Assembly (NCBI GenBank): GCA_025093985.1
Contig: JACAAK010000007.1
Coordinates: 372,001-436,000 of the forward strand
Direction of reading: 5' to 3'
DNA from: Calvatia gigantea
Taxonomy: Eukaryota > Basidiomycota > Agaricomycetes > Agaricales > Lycoperdaceae
Length of the DNA stretch: 64,000 bases
Shown here piece after piece: positions 45,340 through 60,163 of the stretch; the stretch's first letter is position 1; each line of letters opens with the position of its first letter. The notes beneath the pieces were generated by a model. The model searched no databases. It was not told the origin of the DNA and worked only from the letters and a program-made list of their open reading frames with translations. Position numbers and translations under genes: made by a program.

Positions 45340-46115
45340 CCTCCAAATTCTTTAATAAATTCTTCCACCTCCCGTGATGTCCTTCCACTCTTCGCCGCCC
45401 TCTCCGAGAATCGATTTCATTTCCCGGAACGTAGCAACAACCACAAAGTCCGCGAATACCGGTGTTTCTCCCATAAAAAACTGCCAAAAACTCTTACTCA
45501 ACCATCCATCCATCTCATTAAACTTCGCCTTGACCTTGGCCCAATCCGCTGCGTGCGCTTCCCCCACAGGCCCTATTTCAGTAAACGGTTTCCCAAAAGC
45601 TCGGGGCGTGTATGGACGGGAAACTCAGCTCTTGAGGGATTCAGGATCGCAGGAAGCCTTGACACCAACAAAAGGTGAGAGGGGAGCCATCACTTGGGCA
45701 AATTGTGAGTAAAATGCAGCATGAAAAGCCTCTGTGCCGGGCCGAATGGCTTTCAGAATGTCTGGGTATTGCTTGTCAACTTGAAGATATTCTGCAATCT
45801 TATAGGAATTCGAGAGAGCGGCCCCGGTCGCATCGTCGGTGATGGAGGGGCATGCGTGTAATGGAGTGACTCCGTCTGGTTGTGTCCGGCTTGGGGGGAA
45901 CACCAACGCTTTTCAAAATGTTTGCGATGCCGAAAAATTCAATGCGAACATTCTCAAAGGAAAGTTTCTTGAAGTTCAGGGGATACCTGAAATACATCAA
46001 CTTCTTCAATGGTAGTGGTTCCGATGTTAATCTGCCTACCTAACCTTCCCTGAATTTAGAGACCAGGTTGTGGTGGGAGCCTGCGCAGTGTGATTACATT
46101 AAAGATGATCTAAGT
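45340..46115 (-). pseudogene. GST-like pseudogene d(-)
   Basis: Nearly full-length but broken. From high to low coordinates: a degraded first exon near 46050-46115, then FKKLSFENVRIEFFGIANIL, VGVPP, DGVTPLHACPSITDDATGAA, SYKIAEYL with two added codons (QV), FHAAFYSQFAQVMAPLSP, a frameshift and loss of the SAEYFIRTRS region, then VGEAHAADWAKVKAKFNEMD, FFMGETPVFADFVVVATF. Several reading-frame changes. Confidence 0.75.
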
Positions 46116-47027
46116 GGGACCGTAGAGCGATTTAAGGCTTGGTCCTTGCGACTACGGTCCTGTCTCTCCCCTTATTTATCCGTCTTTGGTGCACATAGTA
46201 TGACTCACTTTTTCATCAATCCTTCATCACCTCGCCCCTAAACAGGGGCGTGTTGCCTGGCACCCCTGCACACCATGGCACTATAAATGTGAACACAGGT
46301 TCAGTGCAAGGAATAGATCTCAGAAAGTAAGGAAAACCCATGGCCCGTGTCTCTCATAAGATATCCACTGGGTTCGACGGGCCATTTTAACCCCTCCACC
46401 CCAATATCACCAGGCCTGGCGGACGGAAAGTGTAACTAGGCATTAATTCGTCGTGTAGTTGGATATGAATACTCGTTCAGCAGATCGAGCCACCGAAATC
46501 CGTCTACTCTTTATGATCAGACACCAAGGTGAGGTGACCTGCTTTCAATCATCGTGACCACCTCTGGTGTGTGAGAGGCAAAAGGGCCCCTTCGAGTGCT
46601 GGAGAATTGGCTGGGACTGACAGGGCAAGAACTCGCAAGAAACCCCAGTTGCGAATACCACTCCTTGGCATTAAAAATGGGGTTTTGGTAGTACCTCACC
46701 ATCCCATCGCACTTCACCTCACCAGAGCGACCAAGTTGCGGCATATGTATTGTCGATGATTTTCCCCTTCAGAATTGGGCTGACTGATCGCCAGGTCACT
46801 GCCTCTCAGGAAATGCAGTGTAAATTGAAACTGAAGCCTGAAGGGGTACAACAAATCCAAGTGAAGGGATTGGTCATACAATCAACGCGTGAGTATTGAT
46901 CGTAATACTACAGAGGGATTGCTGAGTCACTTGGTTATCCAAAAAGTTCTTGTGGGACAGTGAGGCACTGAAAATATATTGGGCGCCTGGCGATAATACT
47001 CGTAACTCTTTCTGAATATCAACCACC
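46116..47027. promoter_or_regulatory. Spacer between divergent GST copies d(-) and d(+)
   Basis: Shared with the corresponding spacer at 26117-26802 and in parts with 53451-54550, so it is part of the repeat unit. No separate gene is visible. Confidence 0.45.
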
Positions 47028-47831
47028 ATGATCACATTGTACGACATCGATGCGCAGCCCCCGAACAAAACATGGTCTCCGAATGTTTGGAAGGCGAGGT
47101 AAGCGTTCAACGGCATTTGTAACCCAGCGTCCCCAAGAGCTTATCTCTACCAGATATGTCCTGAACTTCAAAAAGCTCCCCTACCAGACTATCCGCATTG
47201 AATATCCCGACATCGCAAGCACTTCCAAAGCTGTCGGGATCCCTCCGAATGGGACATGGCCAGATGGAGTAACCCCGTATTTCTCATGCCCCGCTCTCAC
47301 CGACGATGCGACCGGCGCCTGCTCTCCCAGATTCCTATAAGATCGCAGAATACCTTGACAAGCAATACCCAGACACTCCTAAAGTCATTCCACCCGGTAC
47401 CGAGGCCTTCCACGCCGTATCTTACGCACAATTCGCTCAAGTGATCGACCCAATCTGGTCCGTCATACTGCCAAGAGTCCCTGCAATCTTGAATCCTCCA
47501 AGCGCAGAGTACTTCATCCGCACACGCTCAGGAACGTTATGGGAAGCCGTTGGCTGAAGTAGAGCCTGTTGGAGAGGCACGCGCGGAGGCCTGGATAGAG
47601 CTGAAGGCGAACTTTGGCGAGATGGGTAGATGGTTGAGCAAGGGTTCCGGGCCATTCTTCATGGGAGAGTCACCTGTATTTGCAGATTTTGTGGTGGCTG
47701 GAATGTTCCATTGGATAAAGGTAGTTTTTGGGAAGAGTAGCCAGGAGTGGAAGGACGTCGAGGAATGGCATGACGGGAGGTGGAAGAAATTATTGAAGGA
47801 CCTGGAACAGTATGCAGATGACGCAAATTAG
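47028..47831 (+). pseudogene. GST-like gene d(+), two frameshifts
   Basis: Start, first exon and splice sites are sound (WSPNVWKAR joined to YVLNFKKLPYQTIRIEYPDI). An extra C near 47314 (GGCGCCTGCTCTCC where others have GGCGCTGCTCT) and an extra G near 47531 (CTCAGGAACG for CTCAGAACG) change the frame twice, so the protein is interrupted although all blocks to the stop at 47831 remain. The rest is nearly as well conserved as the intact copies, so recent inactivation or base-call error are both possible. Confidence 0.78.
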
Positions 47832-48099
47832 GTATAAAGCGAGATAACAAGACGTGGGCCGACAGAGATAAGATCTTTTGTTCACAAGTGTATCGTCATC
47901 GTGTTATTTAAAAAATATACATTTCCCATTTTAACAGCAATCTGACTCTTGTGCCATCCGCGAGGCCAAACTGGGAGGAGACACTCTGAAACTAGATCTC
48001 AATGGTCCTATGGTCCGACAAGGACCGATTCGTTCCCAGCAGACATGCATGTTGTAGTCGCTACCCTTCTAGGGAAAACTACCCCAGAACTCCCTGAAT

Positions 48100-48775
48100 C
48101 CCTTTAAACTTCGTGTTAAGAGATACTTTCAAAATCCCACTGGCCGCGCTCACGCAAACAATAAATCGCTTCCAAAAATCGAGTTTTGCTGAGGACAAGC
48201 TTTGCCGGAGGGAAAGGTATCAAGAAGGGAGGGTTGATATACCCCATTGAAAGAGCACGGCTTGAGTTCACAGATGCTACGCGGAGCGACTCATCAGTCC
48301 GAGCGCCTAACTGAATAATAACGAAATACGTACGCATCCTTGGCAAGAACCAGCTGCAGGATGTGGTCAGACTTCGAGAGAACCTATATCGTCACCGTCC
48401 ATTGTTACGTTACGCTCCACGCTGGTTGCTTCGATCTCGACGACTCTCTGAGTGTCCCTAGCGAGACATGGGTTGCCGATGAAATTGCATTCGGTTTCCT
48501 TGTTTGAGGTTGTTGACCGGATCAATGCCATGAAGTCAACGAGGCGATGGACGTGCTGGCGGGCCTTCATGAGTCCACAGCCGAGGTATGAGTGTTGGTA
48601 CAAGATGTGTTTCCGTCCCTCGAGGGCCAGGTCATGTTTGTGTTCGTCGTCTTCTAAATGACCATCAGAGGTAAAAATAGGTTCGAACACAATCTGCGTC
48701 GAAGCGCCTCCAAGGTCAAGGACAGCATACGTCGGTGTATTAGGCGGTGTGTCGGCGCGGATGTGTTAAGGTAGT
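48100..48775 (-). pseudogene. GDA1/CD39 nucleoside phosphatase fragment e
   Basis: Complement 48367-48690 reads FEPIFTSDGHLEDDEHKHDL, EGRKHILYQHSYLGCGLMKA, HRLVDFMALIRS and GNPCLARDTQRVVE, with SVERNVTMDGDDIGS, all diagnostic of the GDPase family. The C-terminal block present in c and d is missing. It is followed by kinesin fragment e. Confidence 0.8.
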
Positions 48776-48799
48776 TGGCTGTGCCAGGCGTACACATCT

Positions 48800-49910
48800 T
48801 GTCCATAACACCGACCGCATCTTTGTCATAGGGGTGAAAGGAATGGTGATTCTGTAGATGACCTCCCATTACTTGAGGAATTGAGGGACGCCATTGTCTT
48901 GCGAAACAGAAAGGAAGCCAAGGCCAGTAATTGCTTTGAGAGCCACTGATGGTCCGTTTGCGACTTCTCGTAGCTCCTTGTGATAACCTCCAGCTCCTTG
49001 ATCGCCCTGTTTTGCTCCACGACCAGCTTGCCCTTTTCGTACTCTGGTGCACTCACGTCGATCTGCTGCCAATGAGTTGTGCCTCGAGCGAGGAAATTTT
49101 ACTCGTTTATGATTCAAGGCGCGGATGTATAACAAGGAACCCTTGCCGAAGTTGGGACAGTAGGCGCGATTTGACGCCTGCTTTTCGCCGACAGATTGAG
49201 GAGCAAGGGTGACCTTGGTTCGCAGATGGATACGATGGTCGAGGTCACAGATTTGTTGAGTGGGTAGGAAATATCTGCGAATCAGATGAAACACAATACG
49301 AAGACGTAAGACGGAGCTCGTGAGTAGCAAGACGACAAGCTCTGACAGGTACTTCAGCCTCACGGCCAATAAATCATTGCCAGAGATTGTCAATTTCTTT
49401 CGTCGAGAAGGGCCTCCGGAACGACAGCTTCTTTCTTCTGGGCATGAAGCTCTGAGATGAACCGGGTTAACGAAGATGACGGGGTATAGACACTTGGGAA
49501 TACGAACTTACGTACGAGTTCTTGATGTGTTTGACAAACTGTCAAGCGCTCATGCTCCTCTCTGGAACCGCGCCAGGAGTCCAGAACTAGGATTGAAGAG
49601 ACAAATAACGCTGACAAATGTAATCGCTCGCGAAAATCGATTGGAAGGTCGGAAGACTTCGAGGTGGTTAATCCGGGCAACGAGGTTCGCGCTGGTGCAA
49701 TTTAAATGGGGCTTGCTTTGAAGAATATCGAGGCCGCGCCTGTGTCCCCGTTCTGTTGAGGTGTCGAATGATATTTCCTGCGTCCTGGGTGCAGTCACTG
49801 CGGTATGTACGTTCAGCCGTGTGAAGTGGGAGACGCGACCTGCAAATGTGACTGTATTTTGATCCGGACCTTTGTTCCGTCGCAACCCGGATCATTTTGA
49901 AAACATCAGA
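48800..49910 (-). pseudogene. Kinesin fragment copy e (motor core deleted)
   Basis: Coiled-coil part at complement 48980-49056 (EYEKGKLVVEQNRAIKELE), the region around parent 16690-16911 (49200-49450), motor end (49500-49610), junction at about 49625, N-terminal exon and upstream sequence to 49900. Same plan as b and c. Confidence 0.78.
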
Positions 49911-50047
49911 ACATACTTATTCGTTCGAAGGATGAATACATATGATGTTTCTTGGATACGAAAAAGACAGTTACATCTGGGCACGTTATTGCACCAACTA
50001 TTTTCCTCTCGAGATCTAATTTTCGGTACCTTCATATTGCTTCAAAT

Positions 50048-50560
50048 TCTTCAATAAATTCTTCCGCCTCCCGTTATGCCATCCCTCAACGTCCCCCTAC
50101 CCCTCGCTCCCCTCCCCGAGAATCACCTTCAATCCCCAGAACATAGCAGCAACTACAGAGTCTGCGAATACCGGTGTCTCCTCCATGAAGAACGGCCCAG
50201 GACCCTTGCTCAAGCATCCATCCATCTCACCAAAATCCACCTTGACCTTTGGCCCAAACCACCGTGCGCGCTTCCACAGGTTCTACTTCAGCCAATGGCT
50301 TCCCATACTGCTCGGAGCGTATACGAGTGTAATACTCAGCGCCTGGGGGGTTCGAGATCGCGACGACCCTTGGCACTAATAAGGGTGAGAGCGGAGCAAT
50401 CACCTGGGCAAATTGTGAGTAAAAAGCAGCCTGAAAAGCTTCTGTGCTAGGTGAAATGGCTTTTGGAGTGTCTAGGTACTGCTTGTCAAGGTATTCTGTG
50501 ATCTTATAGAAACATGGGAGAGCAGCGCCAGTCGCATCGTCAGTGATGTCGGGGCATGTG
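50048..50560 (-). pseudogene. GST-like pseudogene e(-), 5'-truncated
   Basis: Keeps the region from CPDITDDATGAALPCFYKIT through FQAAFYSQFAQVIAPLSPLL, AEYYTRIRSEQYGKPLAEVE, then a frameshift and a degraded end. The sequence that should encode the N-terminal thioredoxin-fold part is absent: at about 50565 it changes to DNA matching the upstream region of the GST(+) genes (compare 54010-54050). Confidence 0.75.
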
Positions 50561-50988
50561 TTACGTGGCAAGAAGAGAACGTGTCCGTGCCACATCCGCG
50601 AGATTAACGCCTACTACACTTTGAATGATAAGTGTTTGGCTGGCTCTGCATGCGGACTGCCAGGGCGTACCGCGGATAAATTGTTGATTTTTTTTATAAG
50701 TGACACTGACCGAGCCTGACAAGAATTCACATATGCAGAAATTCCCAGCCGCTGCTGCGACGCCTCTGGGGGATGTAATAGGAATTGAAATGGAAGGGGT
50801 TGCAACGAAAGTTGGTGAAGGGATTGGTACACATTTCAGGACCAACGTGTGAGATTGATGGTAATGTGGGGCTGCTGAGTCACTAAGTAAGCCAAAAAGC
50901 CTTTGTTTTGTGGACGATGGCCGCCGTCAACTAAATAGGGAAATATGCTGGCGATAGTACATATAGTCATCTCTGAGTATCAACCACC

Positions 50989-51790
50989 ATGATCACACTG
51001 TACGGCATCGATGCCCGACCCCCAATCAAAACATGGTCTTCGAATGTTTGGAAGGCGAAGTAGGCATTCGACTCTATTTGCAACACAGCGTACCCAAGAG
51101 CTTATCTCTGCCAGATATGTCCTGAACTTCAAAAGGCTCCCCTACCAGACTATCCGCATTGAATATCCCAACATCGCAAGCACCTTCAAAGCCGCCGGGA
51201 TTCCTCCAAACGGGACATGGCCAGATGGAGTAACCCCGTATTTTACATGCCCCGCCCTCACCGACGATGCAACTGGCGCTGCTCTCCCAGATTCCTATAA
51301 GATCGCAGAATACCTTGACAAGCAATACCCAGACACTCCTAAAGCCATTCCACCCGGTACCGAGGCCTTCCACGCCGCATTTTACGCACAGATTGTTCAA
51401 TTGCTCAACCCAATCCGGCCCGTCCTGCTCCCCAGAGTCCCTGCAATCTTGAACCCTCCAAGCGCGGAATACTTCATCCGCACACGCTCAGAACGTTATG
51501 GGAAGCCGTTGGCTGAAGTAGAGCCTGTTGGAGAGGCCCGCGCGGAAGGCTGGGCAAAGCTCAAGGCGAATTTTGATGAGGTGGATGGATGGTTGAGCAA
51601 GGGTTCTGGGCCATTCTTCACGGGAGGCACACCTGTATTCGCAGATTTTGTGGTGGCTGGAATGTTCCAATGGATGAAGGTAATTGTTGGGGAGGGTAGC
51701 CAAGAGTGGGAGGACGTCGAGGGATGGCATGGCGGGAGGTGGAAGAAATTATTGAAGAACCTGGAACAGTATGCAAATGACGCAAGTTAA
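50989..51790 (+). CDS. Glutathione transferase-like protein e(+), intact, 248 aa
   Basis: Two exons, 50989-51059 and 51115-51790, joined across a 55-bp GT-AG intron after codon 23. N-terminal thioredoxin-fold domain: MITLYGIDARPPIKTWSSNV, with the WS(S/P)N segment where fungal GSTs place the glutathione-interacting serine; then YVLNFKRLPYQTIRIEYPNI, TCPALTDDATG and DSYKIAEYLDKQYP, the last being the usual glutathione-binding Asp-Ser region. The C-terminal helical domain has GPFFTGGTPVFADFVVAGM, the GST N-capping box region. The domain pattern resembles the fungal FuA/etherase-like GSTs of Agaricomycetes, some of which bind plant or wood phenolics; this class call is from memory of motifs. It is one of a family in this window. 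Confidence 0.85.
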
Positions 51791-52139
51791 ATGTAAAACA
51801 GCATAAGTAAGCGTAGGCCAACAGATATGCCAAAGCTTTCCTTCACAAATAAATCGTCATCGTGTTATTTAGGAAGCGCACATTTTCCCACTTTAACGGC
51901 AATTTACGGCGCCAAACTGGGAGGAGACACTCTCCACCCAGATCTTGACGGTCCTATGGTCCTACAAGATCTGACTTATTTTCAGTAGGCATGCACGCTG
52001 TAAACACTACGTATCCTTCTAAGGGGAACTATCCCAGAACTCCCCGAATCCCCTTAAAACTTCCCGTTAGGGGTGTTTCAAAATCCCACTGGCCGCACTC
52101 ATGCAAATAACAAATCGTTCCAAAAGATCGCATTTTGCT

Positions 52140-52640
52140 GAGAGGTAAGATTATGGTATCTCCGAATACCTTCAACGGTGCCCTTTATACATGTCCTCCA
52201 CTTCCCTCGTATATTTCTACAGCCTTCAACAATTGAACCCACCTTCCCGCGTTCCACGTCCGAAAGTCCTTCCACTCCGCACTCTCTTCTCCCAATAATC
52301 TCAGGCCTTGGACCACTCTCGCATACAAAGTTCCCGGATTGTATCCCTAAGGCCTCGAGCATTGCCCTCTAAACTCCAAAGTCACTTGGGAATGCGAACT
52401 TCTGCGTTCTTGATGAATTTGACAAATGGTGAAGTACTCATACTCTCTGCAATCACGTTAGGAGTCCAGGGCTAGATTGAAGAAGTATGCTGATAAACGT
52501 AATCGTTCGAGAAAGTCGGTTCTGCGTTGGCCTGCAGCCTAAGACCACAATTGCGTCCAGGGCATAAATGCGTGTTCCCTGAATACGAAGAGACAGTTAC
52601 ATTGGAGGTAAGCAAAGTACATAGTTACATTTGCCACCCT
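52140..52640 (-). pseudogene. Remnant of a second-type GST C-terminus joined to a kinesin fragment (copy f)
   Basis: 52150-52330 matches the 3' end of the 250-aa GSTs (55730-55860): complement bases code for a diverged EWKDFRTWNVGRWVQLL. At about 52380 the DNA changes to the kinesin repeat: motor end 52380-52500, the shared junction at about 52504, and a short N-terminal piece to 52530. The GDA1 part is missing in this unit. Confidence 0.65.
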
Positions 52641-52651
52641 CCCTTCAATGT

Positions 52652-53450
52652 CTAATTTTCAACACCCTCATATTGTTCCAGACTCTTCAGTAAATTCTTC
52701 CACCTCCCGCTGTGCCACCTCTCAATGTCCCTCCACTCCCCAGTGCTCTCTCCGAGAATTCCTTTCATTCCCCGGAACATAGAAATAACCACAAAGTCTG
52801 CGAATACAGGTGTTTCTTCCATGAAGAACGGCCCAGGACCCTTGCTCAACCAACCATCCACCTCACCGAAATCAGCCTTGACCTTGGCCCAGGCCTCTGT
52901 ACGCGCTTTCCGTCAGTTCTACTTCAGCCATCGGTTTCCCATAATGCTCAGAGCGTGTACGAGTGTAGTATCCAGCGCTTGGAGGGTTCGAGATTGTGGG
53001 AACCCTTGTCATCAACTTTAAGGGTGAGAGCAGGGTGATCACCAGGGCAAATCTTGAGTAAAAAGCAGCGTGAAAAGCTTCTGTGTCAGGTGGAACGGCT
53101 TTCGGAGTGTTTGGGTATTGTTCATCAAGATATTCTGCGATTTTATAGGAGTCCGAGAGGGCAGCGCCAGTAGCATCGTCGGTGATGGCGGGACATGTGT
53201 AGAGTGGAGTGACTCCGTCTGTTTTCGTCCCGCTTGGAGGAATCCCAACGCTCTTTGAAGTGGTCACGATGTCGGGGAATTCAATGCGGATAGTTTCGTA
53301 GGAAAGTTTTTGAAGTTCAGGAGATATCTGTGATATCTCAACTCTTCAACGGCGGCAGTCCTGATGGCATTCTGCCTATCTAACCTTCCACAGATTTGGA
53401 GACCAAATTGTGATTGAAGGCTGCGCAGCGAGGTCGTAGAGCGTGATCAT
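52652..53450 (-). pseudogene. GST-like pseudogene f(-)
   Basis: The first exon is intact (complement of about 53385-53450: MITLYDLAAQPSITIWSPNL). In exon 2 an early one-base deletion shifts YLLNFKNF away from LSYETIRIEFPDI; the middle is readable (GIPPSGTKTDGVTPLYTCPA, DSYKIAEYLDEQYPNTPKA) and a second shift near 52905 precedes DGWLSKGPGPFFMEETPVFA. The end (LLKSLEQYEGVEN) is present. Best preserved of the first-type GST(-) pseudogenes. Confidence 0.8.
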
Positions 53451-54550
53451 GTTGACGATGGCCAGGCAGGATCGTAGAGCGAAATGAAGGTGGGTGTCCG
53501 TGGGACCTTGCAGGATCTGTATTCCTTTTTTTATTCGTTTCTGGAGGTGCTATCTGCAGGGCCCGGGACATGACTCACTGCATTATTAACCCTTTAACAC
53601 CTAACTCCTAAACAGGGGTGTGTTAGCTGGACAAAAAATTGTAATTACGGTCTTCCAAATCTGTCACGTTCATCATGCGGTTGGGTATGGAGATTCATTC
53701 AACGGCACGAGCCACCGAAACCTACGTCCTAACAATCAAGCACCAAGTCAGAAGTGATCAATATACAAAAAATACCTTGATCGCCTCCGATATGCGAGAT
53801 GTAAAGGTCCTCTTCGAGTTGTCGGGGAATTGACTTGATCCAGCAGAGCAGAAACTCATCGGGAATCTCCAGCCGCGAATACCGGCCCTGGGAATCAGCA
53901 GGGAGATTTGGTATCTCACCGTCCCAACTTCACCTAGCCAAAGCCGGTAAGTGATGTCATATGCACTCCCGATGATCTTTCCTTTCATGATCTGCACTTA
54001 CTCAGCTGGCCAAGAGCCGAGAAGAGAATGCGTCCGTGCCACATCTGAGAGGCTCGCGCTAACCGTGCCTTGAACAATAAGTGTTTGGCTGGCTCTGCAC
54101 ACAGGCTGCTATAGCGCACCGCGAATAAATCGTCGATCCCCTTTTCAGACACTGGCCGAGTCTGCAAAAGTTCGCATACGCAGAAATTTGCCAGCTACTG
54201 CTACAATGCAACATTACATAATAGCGGAAGACGGGTCAGGCAACGTCAGTTCCGACTTATGTTACCACCCTCATTGCCCCTGCAACCCGCTTTTCACAAC
54301 GTATGAATCGCGCCTCCGGGGATGCAGTAGGAATTGAAATGGAAGGGGGAGCAACAAACTTGGTGAGGGATTGGTAACGCAGCACTAACTTGGACCGTCA
54401 ACGTGCGAGATTGATCCTAATGTTAGGGGCTGCTGAGTCACTGAGTCAGCCAAAAAGCCTTTGTTTTGTGGACGATGGGCACTGTCAACTAAATAGGGAA
54501 ATATACTGGCGATACTAAGAACTTATAGCCCCCTTTGAGCGTCAACCACC
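53451..54550. promoter_or_regulatory. Spacer and upstream region of GST f(+)
   Basis: Divergent spacer between GST f(-) and f(+). The 3' part (54000-54550) contains blocks repeated before every GST(+): CCGTGCCACATC, TGTTTGGCTGGCTCTGC, GGAATTGAAATGGAAGG, and GCCAAAAAGCCTTTGTTTTG about 100 bp before the ATG. The last block, with AAATAGGGAAATATACTGGC, probably lies in the core promoter. A diverged copy occurs at 56881-57420. Confidence 0.5.
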
Positions 54551-55352
54551 ATGATCACACTTTACGACATCGATGCGCGGCCCCCAATCAAAACATGGTC
54601 TCCAAATGTTTGGAAGGCGAAGTAGGCATTCAATGGCACTTGCAACCCAAAGCCCCCAAGAGCTTATCTCTACCAGATATGTCCTGAACTTCAAAAGGCT
54701 CCCCTACCAGACTATCCGCATTGAATATCCCGACATCGCAAGCACTTTCAAAGCCGTCGGGATCCCTCCGAACGGAACATGGCCAGATGGGGTAACCCCG
54801 TATTTCACATGCCCCGCTCTCACCGACGATGCGACCGGCGCTGCTCTTCCAGATTCCTATAAGATCGCAGAATATCTTGATAAACAATACCCAGATACTC
54901 CGAAAGTCATTCCACCTGGCACCGAGGCCTTCCACGCTGCATTTTACACACAAATTGCTCAAATGGTCGACCCAATCCGGCCTGTCCTGCTGCCCAGAGT
55001 CCCTGCAATCTTGAGTCCCCAGAGCGCGGAATACTTCATCCGCACACGCTCAGAACGTTATGGGAAGCCGTTGGCTGAAGTAGAGCCTGTCGGAGAGGCC
55101 CGTGCGGAGATATGGACAAAGCTCAAGGCGAGTTTTGGTGAGGTGGATGGATGGTTGAGCAAGAGTTCCGGGCCATTTTTCATGGGAGAGTCACCTGTAT
55201 TCGCAGATTTTGTGGTGGCTGGAATGTTCCAATGGATGAAGGTAATTTTTGGGGAGAGTAGCCAGGAGTGGAAGGACGTCGAGGAATGGCATGACGGGAG
55301 GTGGAAGAAATTATTGAAGGACCTGGAACAGTATGCGAATGATGCAAATTAG
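54551..55352 (+). CDS. Glutathione transferase-like protein f(+), intact, 248 aa
   Basis: Exons 54551-54621 and 54677-55352 with a 55-bp GT-AG intron; 248 residues. First exon MITLYDIDARPPIKTWSPNV; then YVLNFKRLPYQTIRIEYPDI, FTCPALTDDATGAALPDSYK, EYFIRTRSERYGKPLAEVE, SSGPFFMGESPVFADFVVAG, and a C-terminal WKKLLKDLEQYANDAN. Very close to e(+) and nearly identical to h(+). Expected to be cytosolic and to use or bind glutathione; substrate unknown. The intron is by chance open in a shifted frame, so an unspliced transcript would also code a long protein with a different N-terminus. It faces GST g(-), with about 380 bp between stops. Confidence 0.88.
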
Positions 55353-55731
55353 GTATAAAGCAGGATAACAAGACGTAGGCCGACAGATATACCAGAACCT
55401 TTGTTCACAAGTAAATCGTCATCGTGTTATTTAGGAAGCATACAATTCCCACTTCAACAACAATCTGCTATCCACGAGGCCGAACTGGGAGGAGACACTC
55501 TCCATCTAGATCTCAGTGGTCCTATGGTCCCACAAGAGCCCTTCTAGGGGGGACTACCCCAGAACCCCTGAATCCCTTTAAATTCTCGCTCAGAGACTTT
55601 TTCAAAATCCCACTGGCCGCATTTATGCAAATAACAAATAATTCCCAAGGACGAATTTGGTGGAAATACGAATATTTGAGAGGTAGGAGTTCCGACATTA
55701 TAGTACTTCCGACGACCTTCAGCGGTGCCAC

Positions 55732-56551
55732 TTATGCCTGTCCTCCACTTCCCTCATATATCTCCACAGCCTTCAATAATTGAACCCACCTCCCCTCGTT
55801 CCATGTCCGAAAGTCCTTCCACTCCGCACTCTCTTCCCCCCATATTTTCAGGCCTTGGATCACTCCAACAATCATAAAATCGGCGAAGCCTGCGGTGTCA
55901 CCCAGGATGAACTGCCCACCTCCATTTTTCTGATAAAACTCACTGAACGTAGTGAAAACCTCTTTCATTTTCTTGAACAACTCCTCCCTCTCTTCACCAA
56001 CCGGATCCGTCTTTCCTAACTGCGCCCCCAATGTTTTCGACCTCAAATCTATATACCATTCTTTCGCTTTGCCGTCCAAGATGTGTGGAATTTTTGGAAA
56101 GATCGTGGCCCAGATTGGTGCTATGGAAGAGTTGAAATACGAAAAAAACGCTTGTTGAAGCGCGGCGGTGTTGTTGGGGAAGATGCTGGGCATGTCGGGG
56201 TATGTTCCTTCGAGGTACAATGCAATTTTAATAGAATCTGATATCTTCGCTCCGGTGTTGGAGTCGATGATTGCAGGAACGGTGTAGAGGTCGCTTCCGT
56301 CCTTCCGCTTGCCCACAGGCTCTAGGCCCGCACCTCTGAGCGCAGGTCCGATTTCGTGGTATCCAAGTGGGATTATTTCATGAGCGATGCCCTTGAAATT
56401 AAGGATGTATCTACGATATCTCGGTGTCAGCGCCAAATGTCACCGATGACCAACTTAGCGACGGGATCGTTCGTTACCTTATTTTCCATACATTTGGGGA
56501 CCATGTCCGCACATTGGAATCCTTCGAGGACACATCATAGAGGGTAATCAT
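55732..56551 (-). CDS. Glutathione transferase-like protein g(-), second type, intact, 250 aa
   Basis: Exons complement 56478-56551 and 55732-56410 give 250 residues. It belongs to the same superfamily as the other GSTs but forms a distinct type: MITLYDVSSKDSNVRTWSPN, then YILNFKGIAHEIIPLGYHEI, LYTVPAIIDSNTGAKISDSI, a lysine-rich middle (EEREELFKKMKEVFTTF), GGGQFILGDTAGFADFMIVG, and EWKDFRTWNEGRWVQLLKAV. The WSPN motif, the SDS motif and the FADF motif are all present. The gene is duplicated almost identically at 61345-62164, and a C-terminal remnant of the same type lies at 52150-52330. Confidence 0.88.
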
Positions 56552-59546
<2,995 letters not shown>

Positions 59547-60163
59547 GGTTCGTCACTTGTGTTTAGGGGTCGTGCTGGAGGTTCCTGGAGTGATTTTTAG
59601 CCCGTCAACCCTTTTGTGGCGAGTGTGTTGAACACCAATATCAATCAGCTCGTGACCCAGCTCTCGGAGAGATTGACCGACATCAACACCAGTGCCGCCG
59701 CGTTGCTGTAATATGATGCGTTGCAAAATGCCGCACAGTCGCATGGAGAATACTCTTCACGCTCACGATAACCTAGAAAGACAAAGTTCTCATCCGCAGA
59801 AATTGCCAGCTACTGCTACAATGCAACATTACATAATAGCGGAAGACGGTCAAGCAACGTCAGTTCCGACTTATGTTACCACCCTCATTGCCCCTGCAAC
59901 CCGCTTTTCACGACGTATGAATCGCGCCTCCGGGGATGCAGTAGGAATTGAAATGGAAGGGGGAGCAACAAACTTGGTGAGGGATTGGTAACGCAGCACT
60001 AACTTGGACCGTCAACGTGCGAGATTGATCCTAATGTTAGGGGCTGCCTGAGTCACTGAGTCAGCCAAAAAGCCTTTGTTTTGTGGACGATGGGCACTGT
60101 CAACTAAATAGGAAATATACTGGCGATACTAAGAACTTATAGCCCCTTTGAGCGTCAACCACC
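59547..60163. promoter_or_regulatory. Upstream region of GST h(+)
   Basis: 59547-59785 is unique in the window and I see no gene in it. 59786-60163 is the GST(+) upstream block, matching 57240-57420 and 54170-54550. It differs from f mainly by one-base gains and losses in short runs (TAAATAGGAAATAT for TAAATAGGGAAATAT), which look like base-calling differences. Confidence 0.55.
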
